A stretch of DNA of 64,000 bases from Arbacia lixula (taxonomy: Eukaryota; Echinodermata; Echinoidea; Arbacioida; Arbaciidae). How positions within the stretch are numbered: the first letter of the stretch is position 1; each line of letters opens with the position of its first letter. The DNA lies in the NCBI GenBank assembly GCA_963669155.1, contig OZ022577.1, forward strand, positions 28,211,237 through 28,275,236, written 5' to 3'. Below the pieces are notes generated by a model. It did not search any database. It worked only from the letters and a program-made list of their open reading frames with translations, and was not told where the DNA came from. The position numbers were made by a program, and so were the translations under genes. Positions 9,986 through 23,170 of this stretch are shown in pieces.

Positions 9986-12900
9986 ATGGAACTAAGGGAA
10001 GAAAAGATCGAGCTCCTGAGAGGAAATGCAGGTACGTCTAAATACAAAATTTGAATGTCTGATGTAGTCTTCCTTGTATTTTACTGACAGATCTCGGTTC
10101 TGCGACACTGTGTTCAGTAAAGTTACTGTGCATTAAAGTCAATGGGGCACGGTCATATCTAAATCACAGTCCCAGATATGTGTTTTGGTGTACGGTTGTG
10201 TGACCATGACTCGTACTAGGAAATGAAATGCTAATTGCACTTGGAAATGGTGTACTCAATCATTTATTACACAGCACATTGCGGGAACTTTCAACATTCT
10301 ACCTGTATGGTTTGGTCTGTAAAATATCTGTTCCAGACACATCCCCATGCAAGAACATATTTGTTGACTAGATCACGATCTCGATCGAGGCTAGTCCGGT
10401 CTAACTCAGTCTCTGTGTCCCTGTGAAACTGTCGGGGACGCATATTTTTATATACAACACTGCTCCGCCACAATATTAAAAAAAAACACAGAAACAGCTC
10501 GCGCAAGAGTCTAACACGTTGACTACACGTTTTCGTCGTGCACATCTCCTTGATTTCGTTCATATTAGTTTTTAAAAACAAACCTTATTTCAAAATACGA
10601 ATAAGATAGCTTTAGGCAGAATAAGTGTGTTTATACAATTCTAGCAGAAAGAGTACATTTCATTGAGCTCAGATCAAGATGAGACAACGTCAACTCGACT
10701 AGACTCGTCGATTGACACAATCAAATCTCACACGAGAACGACCCGAGAGCTTAGCTTGAGTGCACAGATTAGACTTGCCCGCGAGCTGTTTCTTTTGTAT
10801 TTATAAAGGGAATTTTGGCGGAGCAGTGGTGTAAATAAAAAAAATACGCATCCAGGACTGCAGGAGTGTCAGACTTAGTCCAAGTAACACTGACACTAAT
10901 GTAGAATTAGTAATAGTATTGGGATTGTTCAATCAACTTTTTGTTGAATATGGCTCATGGGTGGGTATTTGATACTTCATCAGACAGCAATTTTCCTAAT
11001 TTTGATGGGGCCTTTGATGAATACACAGCTTGATTTAGGTTAAACTCAATAATTTTAGGTTGACTAAACAGTTAGTAAACTCACTAAAGCCAAGGTTCTC
11101 TGCCAAAATTTGTGATTTTATATGGGCAAAAGAAAAAAGCCTCTTAGTCTAGGCTAAGCCTGAAATTTTACATGGGCAGGAGACCGAGTCCATGTTTCCA
11201 AAAAAATTAAACTGTTTATTTTATCATTTAAAAGTTATCTTTCTTTTAATTCTTTAGATATTTTCTTAATACCTTGTGTCATTTAACAGAAGCCTTCCTG
11301 CATTTCATACAAAGTTTATTTAATGCACTTCAAGGGTCAGTGTTTTCATTGCCTGAAAGGCTTGAAAAGTAATCATCCACAAATACTTTTCCCATGGCTT
11401 TTTTGTGCTAAAAAGCCTAAAATCTATATTTGCAAATGTTGTTGGAGGCTTAATTTGATCTCAGTTCTGATATATCACAACAATAGATAATTTTTGTTAT
11501 GTATTCAAATTAAAACAATTATTCAAGTTAAAACAATATGTTACTAATGGTAACCTCAATGCTTTTTCGAGGTTTGTCCGAGGTGCGTTCCATCCAGTGA
11601 ATGTAATAATGTGTTATAGTGGAAAAGTTGTAAATGCAGTATGAAAATGATACCCATTTTTGCCCTCCCCCCTCCAAAAAAAAAATGCAGGTCTTGGATT
11701 TAACATCAAGGGTGGGCAGGACCAGCCGCTCATCCCTGGGGACACCGGCATCTTTGTCACCAAGATCAGGGACGAAGGAGCAGCAGCAAAGGATGGCAGA
11801 CTCCAGAGAGGGGATAAGATCTTGGAGGTTTGTACATCCCAGTTTTAACTACTCTAAGATAGGGGAGCCCTTTTGCAGGTCTGAAAAATAAACTTCTATT
11901 AAAACAATGGAAAATGGAAAGTTATACTGTATGAGAATAATAGAACTGGAAACTGCTTAGAGCAGAATTATATTGATTGCGGATAAGTTTTTGATAGGTC
12001 GTCGAAAACCTTGTGGTTCCTGTAGCGTAGAGACCGAAGACCGTAACATTTATCATTGAAACCTGTATTGAGGTAACCTGTACAGAAAGACCACATCTCT
12101 TTTCTTCCTTTAGCAGTCTTTGTATAAAAGACTGCATACAGGTTTTACTGTATCTCTAACATAATTGATTAAAATTACATTTTTAAGGCAGATATCATTT
12201 GAAATAAATGAGTAAGTCAGAATTATCTGCTATCTTTTCTTTTCCATCACATCAAGTATTTCATCTTCACCACATGCTATCATGATTTCTATGATGACAA
12301 AATGAATGCATTTTATTGAGTTTGATATTTCTCCCTTTTTTCAGATCAATGGAGTAGATGTGCGAAGCGTTCCACACAAGAAAGCTGTAGACTTGTTTGT
12401 AGGGGCAGGTGAAACGGTTAATCTCTTCGTCCAACACGATGCTGAGGCAATTCTAAGGGTAAGGAATATGTTCTGTATACATTCGTTGATCTTGAATACA
12501 ACTACGGTATACAGATTAAACATTTAATTAAGTTCAGGACTGTCCATAGTCTGTTGTTATCGTACAATATGTATTATGGTTATGTATTCTCTTTATTTCA
12601 GTGGAAGCATTTATTTTTTAAGTGTTAAGACATTATGCTCAATAAGGGCAGATTGACAGCTAAAAGCTAAATGTGTGTCTGTACTCAAACAGGGTGGAAT
12701 TAGGGTGCATTCCTTGCAATGCAAGCATGCAAAAAAAAAAGCCATTCACCAAGCTTTATCTTGTACTAGCACATGCCCCTGTGATTGTGGACTATAAAAC
12801 ATCTTGATATTTTGAAAAGTGAGGGATTTGAAATCTCCACCTTCTCACCGTCTGTGATGGTCGTATCCTTACTCATGTATAAAGAATACAATTCTATTCC

Positions 12901-15028
12901 ATAGTTATACATCAGTTTATTTAACTCTTTATGAGCCATTGAGACATTTTTTGTACTGGTAATACAGACCATTCCCATACAGTATGGAGACTGTCAGAGC
13001 AGGAGTTATTACAGACCAGAGCAGCAGTAGTAAGGAAAGGCATAAGTTTTGTTTGCAATATCTTAGAGAATAACATGCATAGTTTATTTTAGTTTCGTTT
13101 ATTTCTTTATTAAACAACCACACCCGTCCAAAGACGACCGGCCTAAAAGGCTATGAGTGGTATGCATGTACATCAAACATAGTAACAGTAATACAAAGTA
13201 GTCCAAAACTATAGATACAGCAGTTAATACTCAAGAATAAAAACAAAATGCAAGGCTAACACAGTAATAAAAAAGAGAAAAAAATATGTATAGTGGCTTG
13301 GCAAATCATAAAGTCATTCGTTTTTCGAAAATGATAATTTTTTACGTCATGTTAAAATAAGGCTTTCAAAGCTGGCTATTGAACAGCACAGTGAATCTGA
13401 CGACATTAGAAAAAGGAATTGTTGGTGATTAGGTAATTGAGGAAATGTTGGATCTATACCTGATATAATACTAGATAGTTGTGATCTTGGCTCATTGTAT
13501 GCAGAACAAATCATAAAACAGTGAAACTCGTCTTCAGTGTCACCCAAATTACAAATGATACACAATCTATCAGCAAGTGGGACATTATAACAACCTGTTT
13601 CAAGGGCAATAGGGGTACATTCACATCTGAACAATGCTAATGGTCGCCTTTGAAATCTATTCTGTCATTGAATCACATATTTTGAAGTATTCAGCAAGTG
13701 TTTGAAATTGCGAAAGGTTCTAAGTTTATTTCTGGCATGGGCAATTCTCCTTCTGTCATCAAAGAGTGAATATTTCCACTCATCAAAACCAGTGCCATTG
13801 TCAGTAAAAAGAGAGGAGAAATCTTTTTTTTTTTCCAGAAACAACCCAAGTCTTTGTTAACCATTGCATCAAAAGCATTGATTTTTTTATGCTGATCTGC
13901 CCTTTTTGCTTAACGCACAGCTTTATCAAAAGCTTCTATGTCCAGCTTTATAATTAGCAAACTTAGTCTTTCTACTATGAGTATGTTTACAATCCAACCG
14001 ATCTTTTTGTTTGCATTTCTCTTTATTCCACAAAGATTCGAGATTCTCGTTCCACCATGCTTTAGGGGTGTGAGGGAGACCTATTGAGGGTTTTAACATT
14101 TTCTTTTCCCTACAATGCCTGTGTCCTGCTTTTTGCATAACTTTTTCAAAATCACCATATATGTCATCCTTGTGCTCTTGTGGTGGTAAACCATCTGCTA
14201 ATGTCCTTATAAGAATGTAGACTGCATTTTTACTTTCCACATCACACATAAATGTATCATTGATATCATTTGAATGATACAATTTTGATAAATTTAGAAA
14301 ACTTGGATTAACCGACTCTTTACAATCATCACTTTTGCAAGAAGGCTTTCTGTCAAGCGACCAGCATAAAATTGAGTGATCAGGAATTTCAAAGTCAGAA
14401 TCATCAGCTACAGAGCCTACAGATACACTCACTTGTCGTGGCTTTGATTTATCCTTGTTGCTATCCGCGCCTCCGGTGGGGCATTTGCGCAGCTCCCTGG
14501 ACATGACTGCAGGCTTCCACAATAACACAAAACACAGTACGTTGGGCTGTATCCACCACAAATACATGTGTAACACGGCAAAACAACTCCACAGATTTTG
14601 TCAGTAAATATGGAAATTCTAGAACTCACAGACTGCACACACGAGAGATGTTCCCTTTTTATGTGACAATGTTCAAAACCAATAACTTAGAAACGTATGG
14701 ATGCTGTCAGTTGGAGAAATTCAGCAATTTGTTGAGGTGATTCGCAACATGCGTTGCGTTGCGTTGTGTTGCGTATGTGTTTTGTAAAACATGTGTACAT
14801 ATGTACCAGTCACCCATTAATGTAATATTTAATCTGCCTCTATCTCCTGCTCTAAAAATATACCAGTGATTGTTTCTTCTTCTTCTTTCTCTACAGAAAA
14901 GATACGAGGATGCAAAGGCTAGAGCATCCAGCTCCGAAGGGAAAGGGGCTGGTCTCCAGTGGATTATTGTCATAGGTGCTGTGGTAGCGGTCGGAGCTTT
15001 CTTATGGTTAAGAACAAGACAACGCTAA
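9986..15028 (+). CDS. SYNJ2BP: SYNJ2BP / OMP25, mitochondrial outer-membrane PDZ protein
   Basis: Tail-anchored outer-membrane scaffold; in vertebrates its PDZ domain faces the cytosol and binds C-termini of synaptojanin-2 and other partners. Exons: 9986..10031, 11691..11827, 12345..12458, 14897..15028; 429 nt, 142 aa, close to the 145-aa human protein. All junctions are GT-AG and phase-consistent. The start is the first ATG after an in-frame TGA at 9959-9961. The PDZ domain covers about residues 7-95: carboxylate loop GLGFNI (16-21), [32 protein letters not shown], and helix B starting HKKAVDLF with His72, as in class I PDZ domains. A charged linker (100-117) leads to a membrane segment (about 120-136) and the basic tail RTRQR, the usual signal for mitochondrial tail anchoring. 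The exon 2 acceptor is odd: a run of about ten A precedes TGCAG. Confidence 0.94.
10390..10882. mobile_element. MITE with ~70-bp inverted ends in SYNJ2BP intron 1
   Basis: The left arm (about 10391-10475) includes GACGCATATTTTTATATAC and ACACTGCTCCGCCA. The right arm (about 10818-10882) is its reverse complement with small differences, including TTGGCGGAGCAGTGGTGTAA and ATACGCATCC. The outer ends read TAGTCC/GGACTA-like. No coding capacity. Confidence 0.7.
13090..14580 (-). pseudogene. LINE retrotransposon remnant lacking its reverse transcriptase, in SYNJ2BP intron 3
   Basis: Read on the minus strand, 14576..13926 is open for 216 codons. It contains [13 protein letters not shown], resembling the C-terminal (S)DH motif of LINE apurinic-type endonucleases, then [13 protein letters not shown], typical of the endonuclease-RT linker. 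After a gap, 13634..13347 encodes a C-terminal domain with [20 protein letters not shown] followed by SAYNEPR, the CxxC...H...C plus Y-x3-R pattern at the end of many LINE ORF2 proteins. The palm domain is missing, so it is internally deleted and dead. The 3' part includes AGGCCGGTCGTCTTTGGACG (minus strand) and AATAAA near 13110. It is antisense to its host gene. Confidence 0.75.
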
Positions 15029-17644
15029 CGTCCCGCAGGACTCTAGAGTATTCAGATATATATTTCTACAGTTATACTTTATCAATCGACTTTCATTTCT
15101 TTTTATAAATGTGAACATGGAAAAGAAAGAAATAACGAAGATGAATGAAAACACCAGTATCAAACTAGGGTGCTCTCCTTGCCATATCAAGTCATGTGTT
15201 TGTCAAGAAGTCAAGAAGATGTTATGATGTAGAGTAGCAGGTGGGACATGTTTGATAGTGAGAAGACCAGCCTTAGAGTTGGATATAGTATATCAATAAA
15301 CAGTCTGTAACACTCGATCAGTATTGCACGGCAATGCATAAGATAGGGCCACCGTAACGAGGTGAAGAATGCTTGGAAAGCATCGAAGGGATGTTACCAA
15401 AGTGATTGCCACGAGATATCTTGGGTTAGGTTTAGAGGACTGGTATAATAGTGAGTTATCTCGTGTAGGTATCAGCATGGATGCATGATGCTTGGTATGG
15501 AGTGCTTCACCTTATGAATTTGAGTGTAATGTGATCATTTTCTTCCTCCTCCTCCACCTCAGCATCATCTCCCTCATTATAATCCCAGGATTGTTTTAAT
15601 TTTTTTGTGATATTCACATGTAAATTGCTTCAAATGGAGTTCTCACTCACAGAAGTCATTTCACTTTTGTTGTAATTTCATTAAAATATATATGAACAAG
15701 AGATACATATTGGATACTATACATGTCATGCTTACCATATTGAACCATAGTAAGTTGAGTATCACATACCAGTAATAATGTATTTATCCTGTACATGACA
15801 AAGATGTTGAATTAGAAACCCAACATGTATCAAAGTATGTGTTGTACATGTACATGTAGACTTATGTAATGCATTGACAAAAGTAATCAACATTCACATA
15901 CCGGAAAGCACATTTTTGCAGTAGTAGCATAAAAATTTCCTTCATTGGGGAAAATGTTAGCATGTTGCTACTGTGTGCTCACAAAAGGAAGCTTTCTTGA
16001 ATTATTTTGATTTTTTTGCATGTAGGTATGAATCCAAAGAATGACAGTGTTTTGTGTTGTTCTCTTGTGATACATACCCTTCATTGAGTCTTTCATCACT
16101 AATTTGAAGGCGTTTCCTTAGAGATGTACATGTATGTATACAGCACCTCCTGGAGTTCTGTCATATGAGTCGGTGACAATAAGGAACGTGCTTACCACTA
16201 CATTGCATAATTCTATTTGGGGCAGTGGCAAGGGGCTGTTTTATTTGTTAAATTCCACATGAAATTACCAAATCAAATAAACATGTCTACTGTTTATAAC
16301 TTTACATAGATTAACATGTATGTCTAATAATGTTAATTAATGCCTTATTCTGAAATTCTGCATGTAACTCTTGTACTAACTTGTGGCCATTTCCTTGTTT
16401 GTTCATGTAAAACAACACAACTCACAAGTCAGGCTCCCATTGGGATTTGTTTTGCAAGTGATAAAAAAGAGACTCCATGGCAAAAGGGTTGACCAACAGC
16501 ATGGAATTGTTTCTTGCCAAGAAGTTTGCGCATGTTGGAAACAGCGTTGACAAGAGCCCTGCTCTTAGCACTGTTTATTAACTCTTTGTCTGCCACATGT
16601 GACCTTTTCCCACAAGTAATACTTACCGTACAAGTCTTATAAAGTATCAGTTTATCTGACACACAAAGCCTCAATGAGGAACATTGGCTGAGATCCAATG
16701 GATACCGGTATCAAAGAACATGTATTTATATGTACCTGTAAAATAATTCAGTTTCCTCCATGCAATACCATCTAGAGCATGTCACATGCTAGCACTAGCT
16801 TAGTCAAATTCAATGCACTTGTAGCAGATAATCCTGTAAATGATGAGAACTTGCTTTGTTGAATAGAGTAGTCCAATAGGAAGATTGAGTGTGTTCATGT
16901 ATAAAGTGTAGATATCTATCACCAGAGTGCTTTACAATTTCTCTTCATTCATCCTTTTTTTTTTAGCTGTCCTTCTCTCCATTTTTGTTCATCCATCGTT
17001 TATTAGTTGCCCTCATCTTATTCATTGATTCATCCTTTTGCCCTGCTCTCATTCATGGATTCATCTTTTTTTTTTTTTTTTAGTAATCATTCATTCAGGG
17101 TTTGTAGTGGATAAAATGCCTTGTCTCAGGGACACATTCCCTCTCAGATTTATCAGACAGAAAGCGATTTTACAAACTACAGAGCCATGCAAATCACTCA
17201 TGCTCATAATATCACAATGTCTGAGCTTGAATGAACCCATCAAAAGAGCCAAAGTAAGGTGGGAAATGAGATGATTAATTGCATTGTACAATCATGCTGT
17301 GCCATCAATTAATTGAAGTGTGGACTCAATCAAATGAAACTGTGTATTTAACAGGGATTTGAGCATTATAAGAAGTCTGAAGGTATGCATTGCTCAACTT
17401 GCTTACATTTTCTAAATCTAATCCAAACAATCTCTGCCTTTGCCAATTGTTGGGGTAAACATGTACATGTACAAATAATCTTGGGATGGCTGAATAAACC
17501 CTACAGGTTATTGGTTTTAGGGATACTTGGTCATAACGTATAGGGTTAGGACTCAGGTTAGGATAAGAGTTAGCATTATACAATCAAATACAACGCATAG
17601 CAATCCGAAGGACCTACAATCAGTAAGAATGTAAACCAATGAAT

Positions 17645-17965
17645 TTATTTCTTTTGTTGTAATGTTCATTAATCTTGAATATGTCATTGCTTTTGTTCAT
17701 CATTACAGGCATTGTATTCTTTAATATGTTTTGGTATTATGCTCATCATTACAGGCAATTAATTCTTGAATACATCCATGCATATACTCATTGTAATAGG
17801 CAATACTTTTGCAGGTTATGCATTTTTGGTAACCAAAAAGGTAATTTCTTTCATTGCAATGTTCAATATTCTTGAATATATCAACGCATTTGTTCACCAT
17901 TACCGGCAATGTATTCTTTAATACATCTACACATATACCCATTGTTAAAGGCAATACTTTTGCAG
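17645..17965. repeat. Degenerate tandem repeat
   Basis: Units built on TTCTTGAATA(C/T)AT, CATATACTCATTGTAA and AGGCAATACTTTTGCAGG recur; a higher-order unit of about 200 bp is seen roughly twice (compare 17787-17817 with 17940-17967). Each unit contains TTTTGCAGG, which resembles a 3' splice site, but no exon was found. Confidence 0.55.
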
Positions 17966-18165
17966 GTAAAAAGGGACAAAAAATGTCCATGCAGCCCAAA
18001 GCAAGTTGTCCACTAGTGTAGGGAATGTAAGGGTGTTTATTAATTGTGTAGCAAACATGGTAATTGTAATATGAAAACTGCATGTTTGACTACTTACAAG
18101 TACTAGTACCTGGGCTCTGGGGCCTGCCAGCTGTGTGGGGCAGTCTATGGCTAGGATATCCTTCA

Positions 18166-18441
18166 GGGGTGATATTCTGAAAATTGTCTCATCGTTTTGT
18201 CTTATCTTTTGCTGTATCTTTCTGAGATAAAAGAACGCTATTGTTGTAAGTTTTTTTTTTCAATTGTTGTATCTTTCCAAGGACAACCTCTCTTATTTAT
18301 TAAACCAATCAAAATTGATTTTTATAAAGGGGGCCTAGATCCATCAGCCAATCAAAATTACTTCTGAGGCTCTAAAGCGCATGTACGCTTGTCTGCTAAT
18401 TAAAAGGGGGAAAAAATCAACAATTTTCAGAATACCACCCC
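18166..18441. mobile_element. MITE with 22-bp terminal inverted repeats
   Basis: The left end GGGGTGATATTCTGAAAATT plus GT matches the right end AC plus AATTTTCAGAATACCACCCC with a single mismatch as inverted repeats. The interior of about 230 bp is non-coding. Confidence 0.8.
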
Positions 18442-20094
18442 AGGTTTGAGAACTGGGGTCACAACAGCCAATAGCGCAAGGAGGGGTCACAAGAAGATTT
18501 ACATCTATTTTAAAAGACATCCTGAAATGAGTAAAAAGTTTTTAGACTGTAAAGCATTAAAACTTAGTTTGTGTTCATAGGATAATGTTAGATATGGTAA
18601 TGTTAGGAAGAGTGTGTCTTAAGTTTAGTCCGACTTCTGTTTTGAGGAGTGAACTTATTAAGGACTGTAGAGACCCAGGGCAAAGTTTGCTGACCACAGC
18701 TTGTTACTTCTAGCTTTATCATTTCAACTCCATTGTAAATGGTTTATCTCTTCATTTTACCTCACAAAATTCAGCTATTTTAGCTAATATCCTACCTCGA
18801 CTAAGACAAATTTACAATATGTTCAATGAGTTCAAAATGGTAGGTTTACAGGGGATTTAATTTGTCTTTGCGAGTGTATTCATTTAGTATGATATATCCG
18901 ACAGGAAGTTGATTTAAATGCACAAATGAACTGCAATTGTAGTTGATTACCTGTCATCCATTCAATATTACAAAATCATTATTTCTCTTATTTAAATGAG
19001 ACAAACACTCATCAGTTTTGAAGGATTTCATGTTATTACAATGTATGTAATTGTCAGTTAATAGATTTTCAATACATTTGGACAGTGTTACATGGCCATG
19101 AAGAGGGTCCAATGGTGTTCAATATATTCATAGCAAAACAAGAGGACTAATCTAAACATCACATACAGTAATGGCAACATTGTTTGTGTTTAAAATATGG
19201 TGCATAGGGACTTTGTGCTGAAGATTTCTTTCTGTATATATCTGAATTTCACTCATCTACTTACAGCTGCTTGAAGACTTATTTCCCAAATATAGGATCT
19301 GTGTAGGTAGTAATCGCTGTATAGATAATAGGGGCAGAGGTTTTGCATTCCGTAATCCTTATAAAGTTTATTTGAAATGACAGGACTTTATTCAAACATG
19401 TCCTTGTTTAGACCAAGTTTAACTTGTATGTAGACTATTGCCAAATGAATGTTGATCATAGTAGAAAGTTGTATAATTCTTGTTAATGTAGATATTGCTT
19501 CTGTTTATGAATGAAGCACAAACACTGCCTGTGGATTTGTTGATAAATAATTCAAACTGTACACTTCTGGCTGATGTGCAAGGATGATAAACATGGAACT
19601 GTGGAGCTACTAACCATTTTACTAACATATTATCAAAGGGGATCATCAATGTTCAACATTTTTATTGCTGTACAAGGACTTAGAGAGAACAATTGGAACC
19701 CTCAGAAGTGTCCAGTGCGGTAAACTGCTTTTATTGTGACGTGAAAGTGCCAGAATGCCATAGAGGATGGAACATAGTGAAACACCATTCATATCATGAT
19801 TATAATGTAGGGTAAATGTTATACAGGGATGCCAGTTCCTATTAAGGCAGAAGCCTGAATTCAGGCCAGGATACTTGAAAGTTTGCCCCACTATTCATGC
19901 CTATAGTGTGAGTAAGCAATTTCCTTGTAAAGTAATGTTCAGGCCTTAAATGATAATAAAAGTGGTATCTCTGGTTATTGTAAAACTTTGGTGGGTGGTC
20001 ACTGTGATGTTCTCTACCATGCTGTTTAGATATATGTATAAGAAATTTGAACAGAACAGCACATGTGTAGGATGGCTTTATACCAACATATATA

Positions 20095-20267
20095 CAGTGA
20101 AACCTGTCTATAGTGGCCACCCAAGGGAAACAAAAAAATGTATAGACAGGTGGCTGCTATAGACAGATTCCTTAACACATGATCTCTCTCCCGGGGAATT
20201 TTTTTTAGTGGCCACTATAGACAGGTTGGCTGATATAGACAGGTGGCCGCTAAGACAGGTTTGACTG
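20095..20267. mobile_element. mariner/pogo-type MITE flanked by TA
   Basis: The ends CAGTGAAACCTGTCTATAGT and GGCCGCTAAGACAGGTTTGA plus CTG are inverted repeats of about 25 bp with small differences, and TA flanks both sides, as expected of a Tc1/mariner-superfamily TA duplication. Further GTGGCCAC/CTATAGACAGG motifs recur inside. 173 bp, non-coding. Confidence 0.85.
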
Positions 20268-20754
20268 TACACATGTGTGATGGAAGAAATTTACTTTGGA
20301 ATATGAAATGTGTTACCCCTTGGTTTAACCTTCTCAGTCCCATGGACACACATGTGTGTAATACACCCATGGGGTTTCCATTGCTTGGTACTGAGTGGGT
20401 ATGTTAACCCCCTCAGTCACACAGCCCAATGGGTTTTCCAAGGCTTGGCACTGAGAGGGGGGTAAAGACTTCTGTCTGAGCCTGGAATTACATGACATTA
20501 TATGTGAGTGTTAGCCAGGGGCTTGTTATGTCAGGCATCTTGTGTGAGCAGGGATACAGCATGCATGAATGTGTGAGGAATTAAACAATTGATGTGCTTA
20601 TCCAGTACATGATCTGGTTTGAAAAGAACAAAATGGTCTCAGATTGTGTCATTGAACTGATCATGTTTATTAATGATTTGTGTGAGAAATGTGGAAAATA
20701 ATAGGTGTTTTCAAATGGATCTGTACAGTATACAAATATACCAAGCTGTGAGAT

Positions 20755-20960
20755 TGTATAGTATACAAATATTTCATGACCATGAGGGATCTTGTGGAAT
20801 CTATTTGCACCGAGGTTAAGTGGAGGGCGAACGGTACTATTTTCCCCGAGACCGCAGGTCGAGGGAAAATGGTACCGCACGCCCTCCACTTCACCGAGGG
20901 GACCAATAGATTCCACAAAGAATCCCGAATAATGATCATGAAATATTTGTTTTATATCCT
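20755..20960. mobile_element. Foldback element with ~90-bp arms
   Basis: ACAAATATTTCATGA and GGATCTTGTGGAATCTATT on the left are mirrored by AATAGATTCCACAAAGAATC and TCATGAAATATTTGT on the right. Inner arms GTGGAGGGCG and TATTTTCCCC mirror GGGAAAATGGTACCGCACGC and CCTCCAC around position 20857. The whole unit folds into one long hairpin. Apparent ORFs on both strands here are by-products of the palindrome. Confidence 0.85.
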
Positions 20961-21423
20961 TCATTGATATATTCTTTGTTCATTCATTTAATCCTTACCA
21001 TGGACCTTGTAGTAGTGCCCATGCTCTAAGCTCCGAACGCAGGAGCCCGATTCAGGTGTTATGTTATTTCCTGCGGCTTGAGCAAACCAACGGAAATTCA
21101 AGTAGCACCTCGGCCGCAACACCGCAGGAGTTCCGGCAGCGCGCCCAATAATTTTCCGCTGTGTTGCCAAAAAGCAGCTGGAAAGAAATGTATCACGTAG
21201 ATTTTGCGTGTCGCGCATTTACCTGGGATGAATCGATGAAAATTGTATCGATCACCAATAACCCGGATATCGATAGTTCAGAGGGAAAGAAAAGACTATT
21301 TTTTACATGACGTCACGAAATAGTACTTTTTTTCCCTCTGACGTCACGAAATAGTACTTTTCTTCCCTCTGCGCTCTCTTCCTTGAAATAGTTAATCTAT
21401 TTGAGGTCATGTGACACCCTTTC

Positions 21424-22463
21424 AACCAATCAACGAACCGGAATATATTAATGAGGGATATAATGGAAATTATCTATCTGAGGAGGGAGTGGCATAGAAC
21501 TATTTTTTCCGAGGGGCGAAGCCCCTGAGGAAAAAATAGTAACTTATGCCAGTCCCTCCGAAGATGGATAATTTTCACTATACTTTCGAACTCAATGCTT
21601 GGTATATTGGTTTTATATCCCTTTTGTAAAACAATAACAACAAAAATAGTCACCTTTTTTTTCTCTGTCTCGATATCAGTTCATCCCAGGTAAATGCACA
21701 ACACGCCGCGCACTGCATTCACTGTGCACTAATTTACGCCCGTTCAGGTAGAGAGCATGTGCAGTAGTCCCAAGGAAGAAAATAGTAAATAGAGCATGCG
21801 CAGTCCTCCCCAGGAAAAAATAGTGAAAACTATCCGGAGCTCTTCGAGCATCAATTGACCAATCACGTTCCTAGAATACTCATGAATATTCATAGAAGGG
21901 ATATAATATACAAATATACCAAGCTGTGAGATTGTATAGTGGAAATTATCTATCTGAGGAGGGAGTGGCATAGAACTATTTTTTTCCGAGGGGCGAAGCC
22001 CCCGAGGAAAAAATAGTAACTTATGCCAGTCCCTCCGAAGATGGATAATTTTCACTATACTTTCGAACTCAATGCTTGGTATATTTGTTTTATATCCCTT
22101 TTGTAAAACAATAACTAATAAAAACTACTTAGAAAATAGTAAAACTTTCCGTAACACCATGTGGTTGTATGTCGCCTTTTTTTTCTCTGTCTCGATATCG
22201 GTTCATCCCAGGTAAATGCGCAACACACCGCGCACTACATTCATGCGCGCACTAATTTACGCCCGCGCTCAGGTAGAGAGCATGCGCAGTAGTGCCAAGG
22301 AAGAAAATAGTAAATAGAGCATGCGCAGTCCTCCCCATGAAAAAATAGTGAAAAATATCCGGAGCTGAGGCAGATATAGTCAAATTATTTTGTAGTCTGC
22401 GATCATCAATTGACCAATCACGTTCCCAGAATACTCATGAATATTCATAGAAGGGATATAATG
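21424..22463. repeat. Tandemly duplicated (~476 bp) foldback unit
   Basis: The hairpin GGAAATTATCTATCTGAGGA ... CGAGGGGCGAAG ... GAGGAAAAAATAGTAACTTA ... GGATAATTTTCACTAT occurs at about 21465-21585 and again at 21941-22063, an offset of 476 bp. Each copy is followed by CTTTCGAACTCAATGCTTGG, a CTCTGTCTCGATATC segment, GAGCATG(T/C)GCAGTAGT(C/G)CC and ACTCATGAATATTCATAGAA. The second copy is longer because of small insertions. The tandem arrangement suggests unequal exchange after insertion. Confidence 0.85.
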
Positions 22464-22889
22464 TGATATATACATGTACATTGATCCTTATAAAGGTCAT
22501 TCATGTTTTACTGCGGAAGAGAAGAGAAAAGCACTGAATATTTATCTAAATCTGCCTCTCTCTCATCATCTCCCATACATCAATTTCTCCATAGCTATAT
22601 CTTTATCATTTTTACATGTAAAAACACTTCAATATTGTCTCTGTTATTGAGAGGAACTCATGAGAATTAAACGTTCAACTTTATTTTTTCAAGTATGTTC
22701 ACAGATTTCTGTAGCCCTGTGACCTATGAAATATCCCTCCCACCATGCACCACCAATTAGCAATATCCTGTCATGGTACTGGTACATTTTTCTCAATGTG
22801 CTACTGAAACCCGATTCTTGACTCTGTAAAATAAAATGAACATAGGTGCAACGGTGAACATACAGAAAGCCTAAGCTGGTGTATTAAAG

Positions 22890-23170
22890 TAGCCATGAAT
22901 TACTCTAGGTCCTTCGGATGGGATGTAAAATGGAGTCCTATGTGTAGACTAGCCACACTCTATGCCCCAAAGACCCTACTTCACTTCTCCATTAAGAGCA
23001 GGGGGAAAACCAAATTAGGACAGCTCTATGGTGAAAACCTGGTGGAGTAGCCGGAAAGCCTTTACCGAAAACAAGCGAGAGATGCCGACCTCTTGTGGTT
23101 TCTCCCAGAAGGCTATTTAGCTGACAAATGGTATTGAACGGGCATTAAGAGTGCCTTACGGAAATAATGA
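22890..23170 (+). repeat. SINE-like interspersed repeat, copy 1 (also at 37135-37395)
   Basis: It shares an ordered set of words with 37135-37395: GGATGxxATxxAxTGGAGTC, GCCACACTCTA, CACTTC, ATTAAGAGCAGG, GAGAGATGCCGA, CCCAGAAGGC, ACAAATGG, CGGGCATTAAG and GTGCC. The motif set resembles a SINE core common in marine invertebrates. No pol III boxes could be assigned with confidence. Confidence 0.55.

Noticed and set aside
9688-10047. 119-codon minus-strand frame over the SYNJ2BP start
   Set aside because: It runs through the antisense of exon 1 and its CpG-rich leader and matches no family I know.
20581-20967. Frames of 63-127 codons on both strands
   Set aside because: They lie across a long palindrome, so each strand mirrors the other; no domain.
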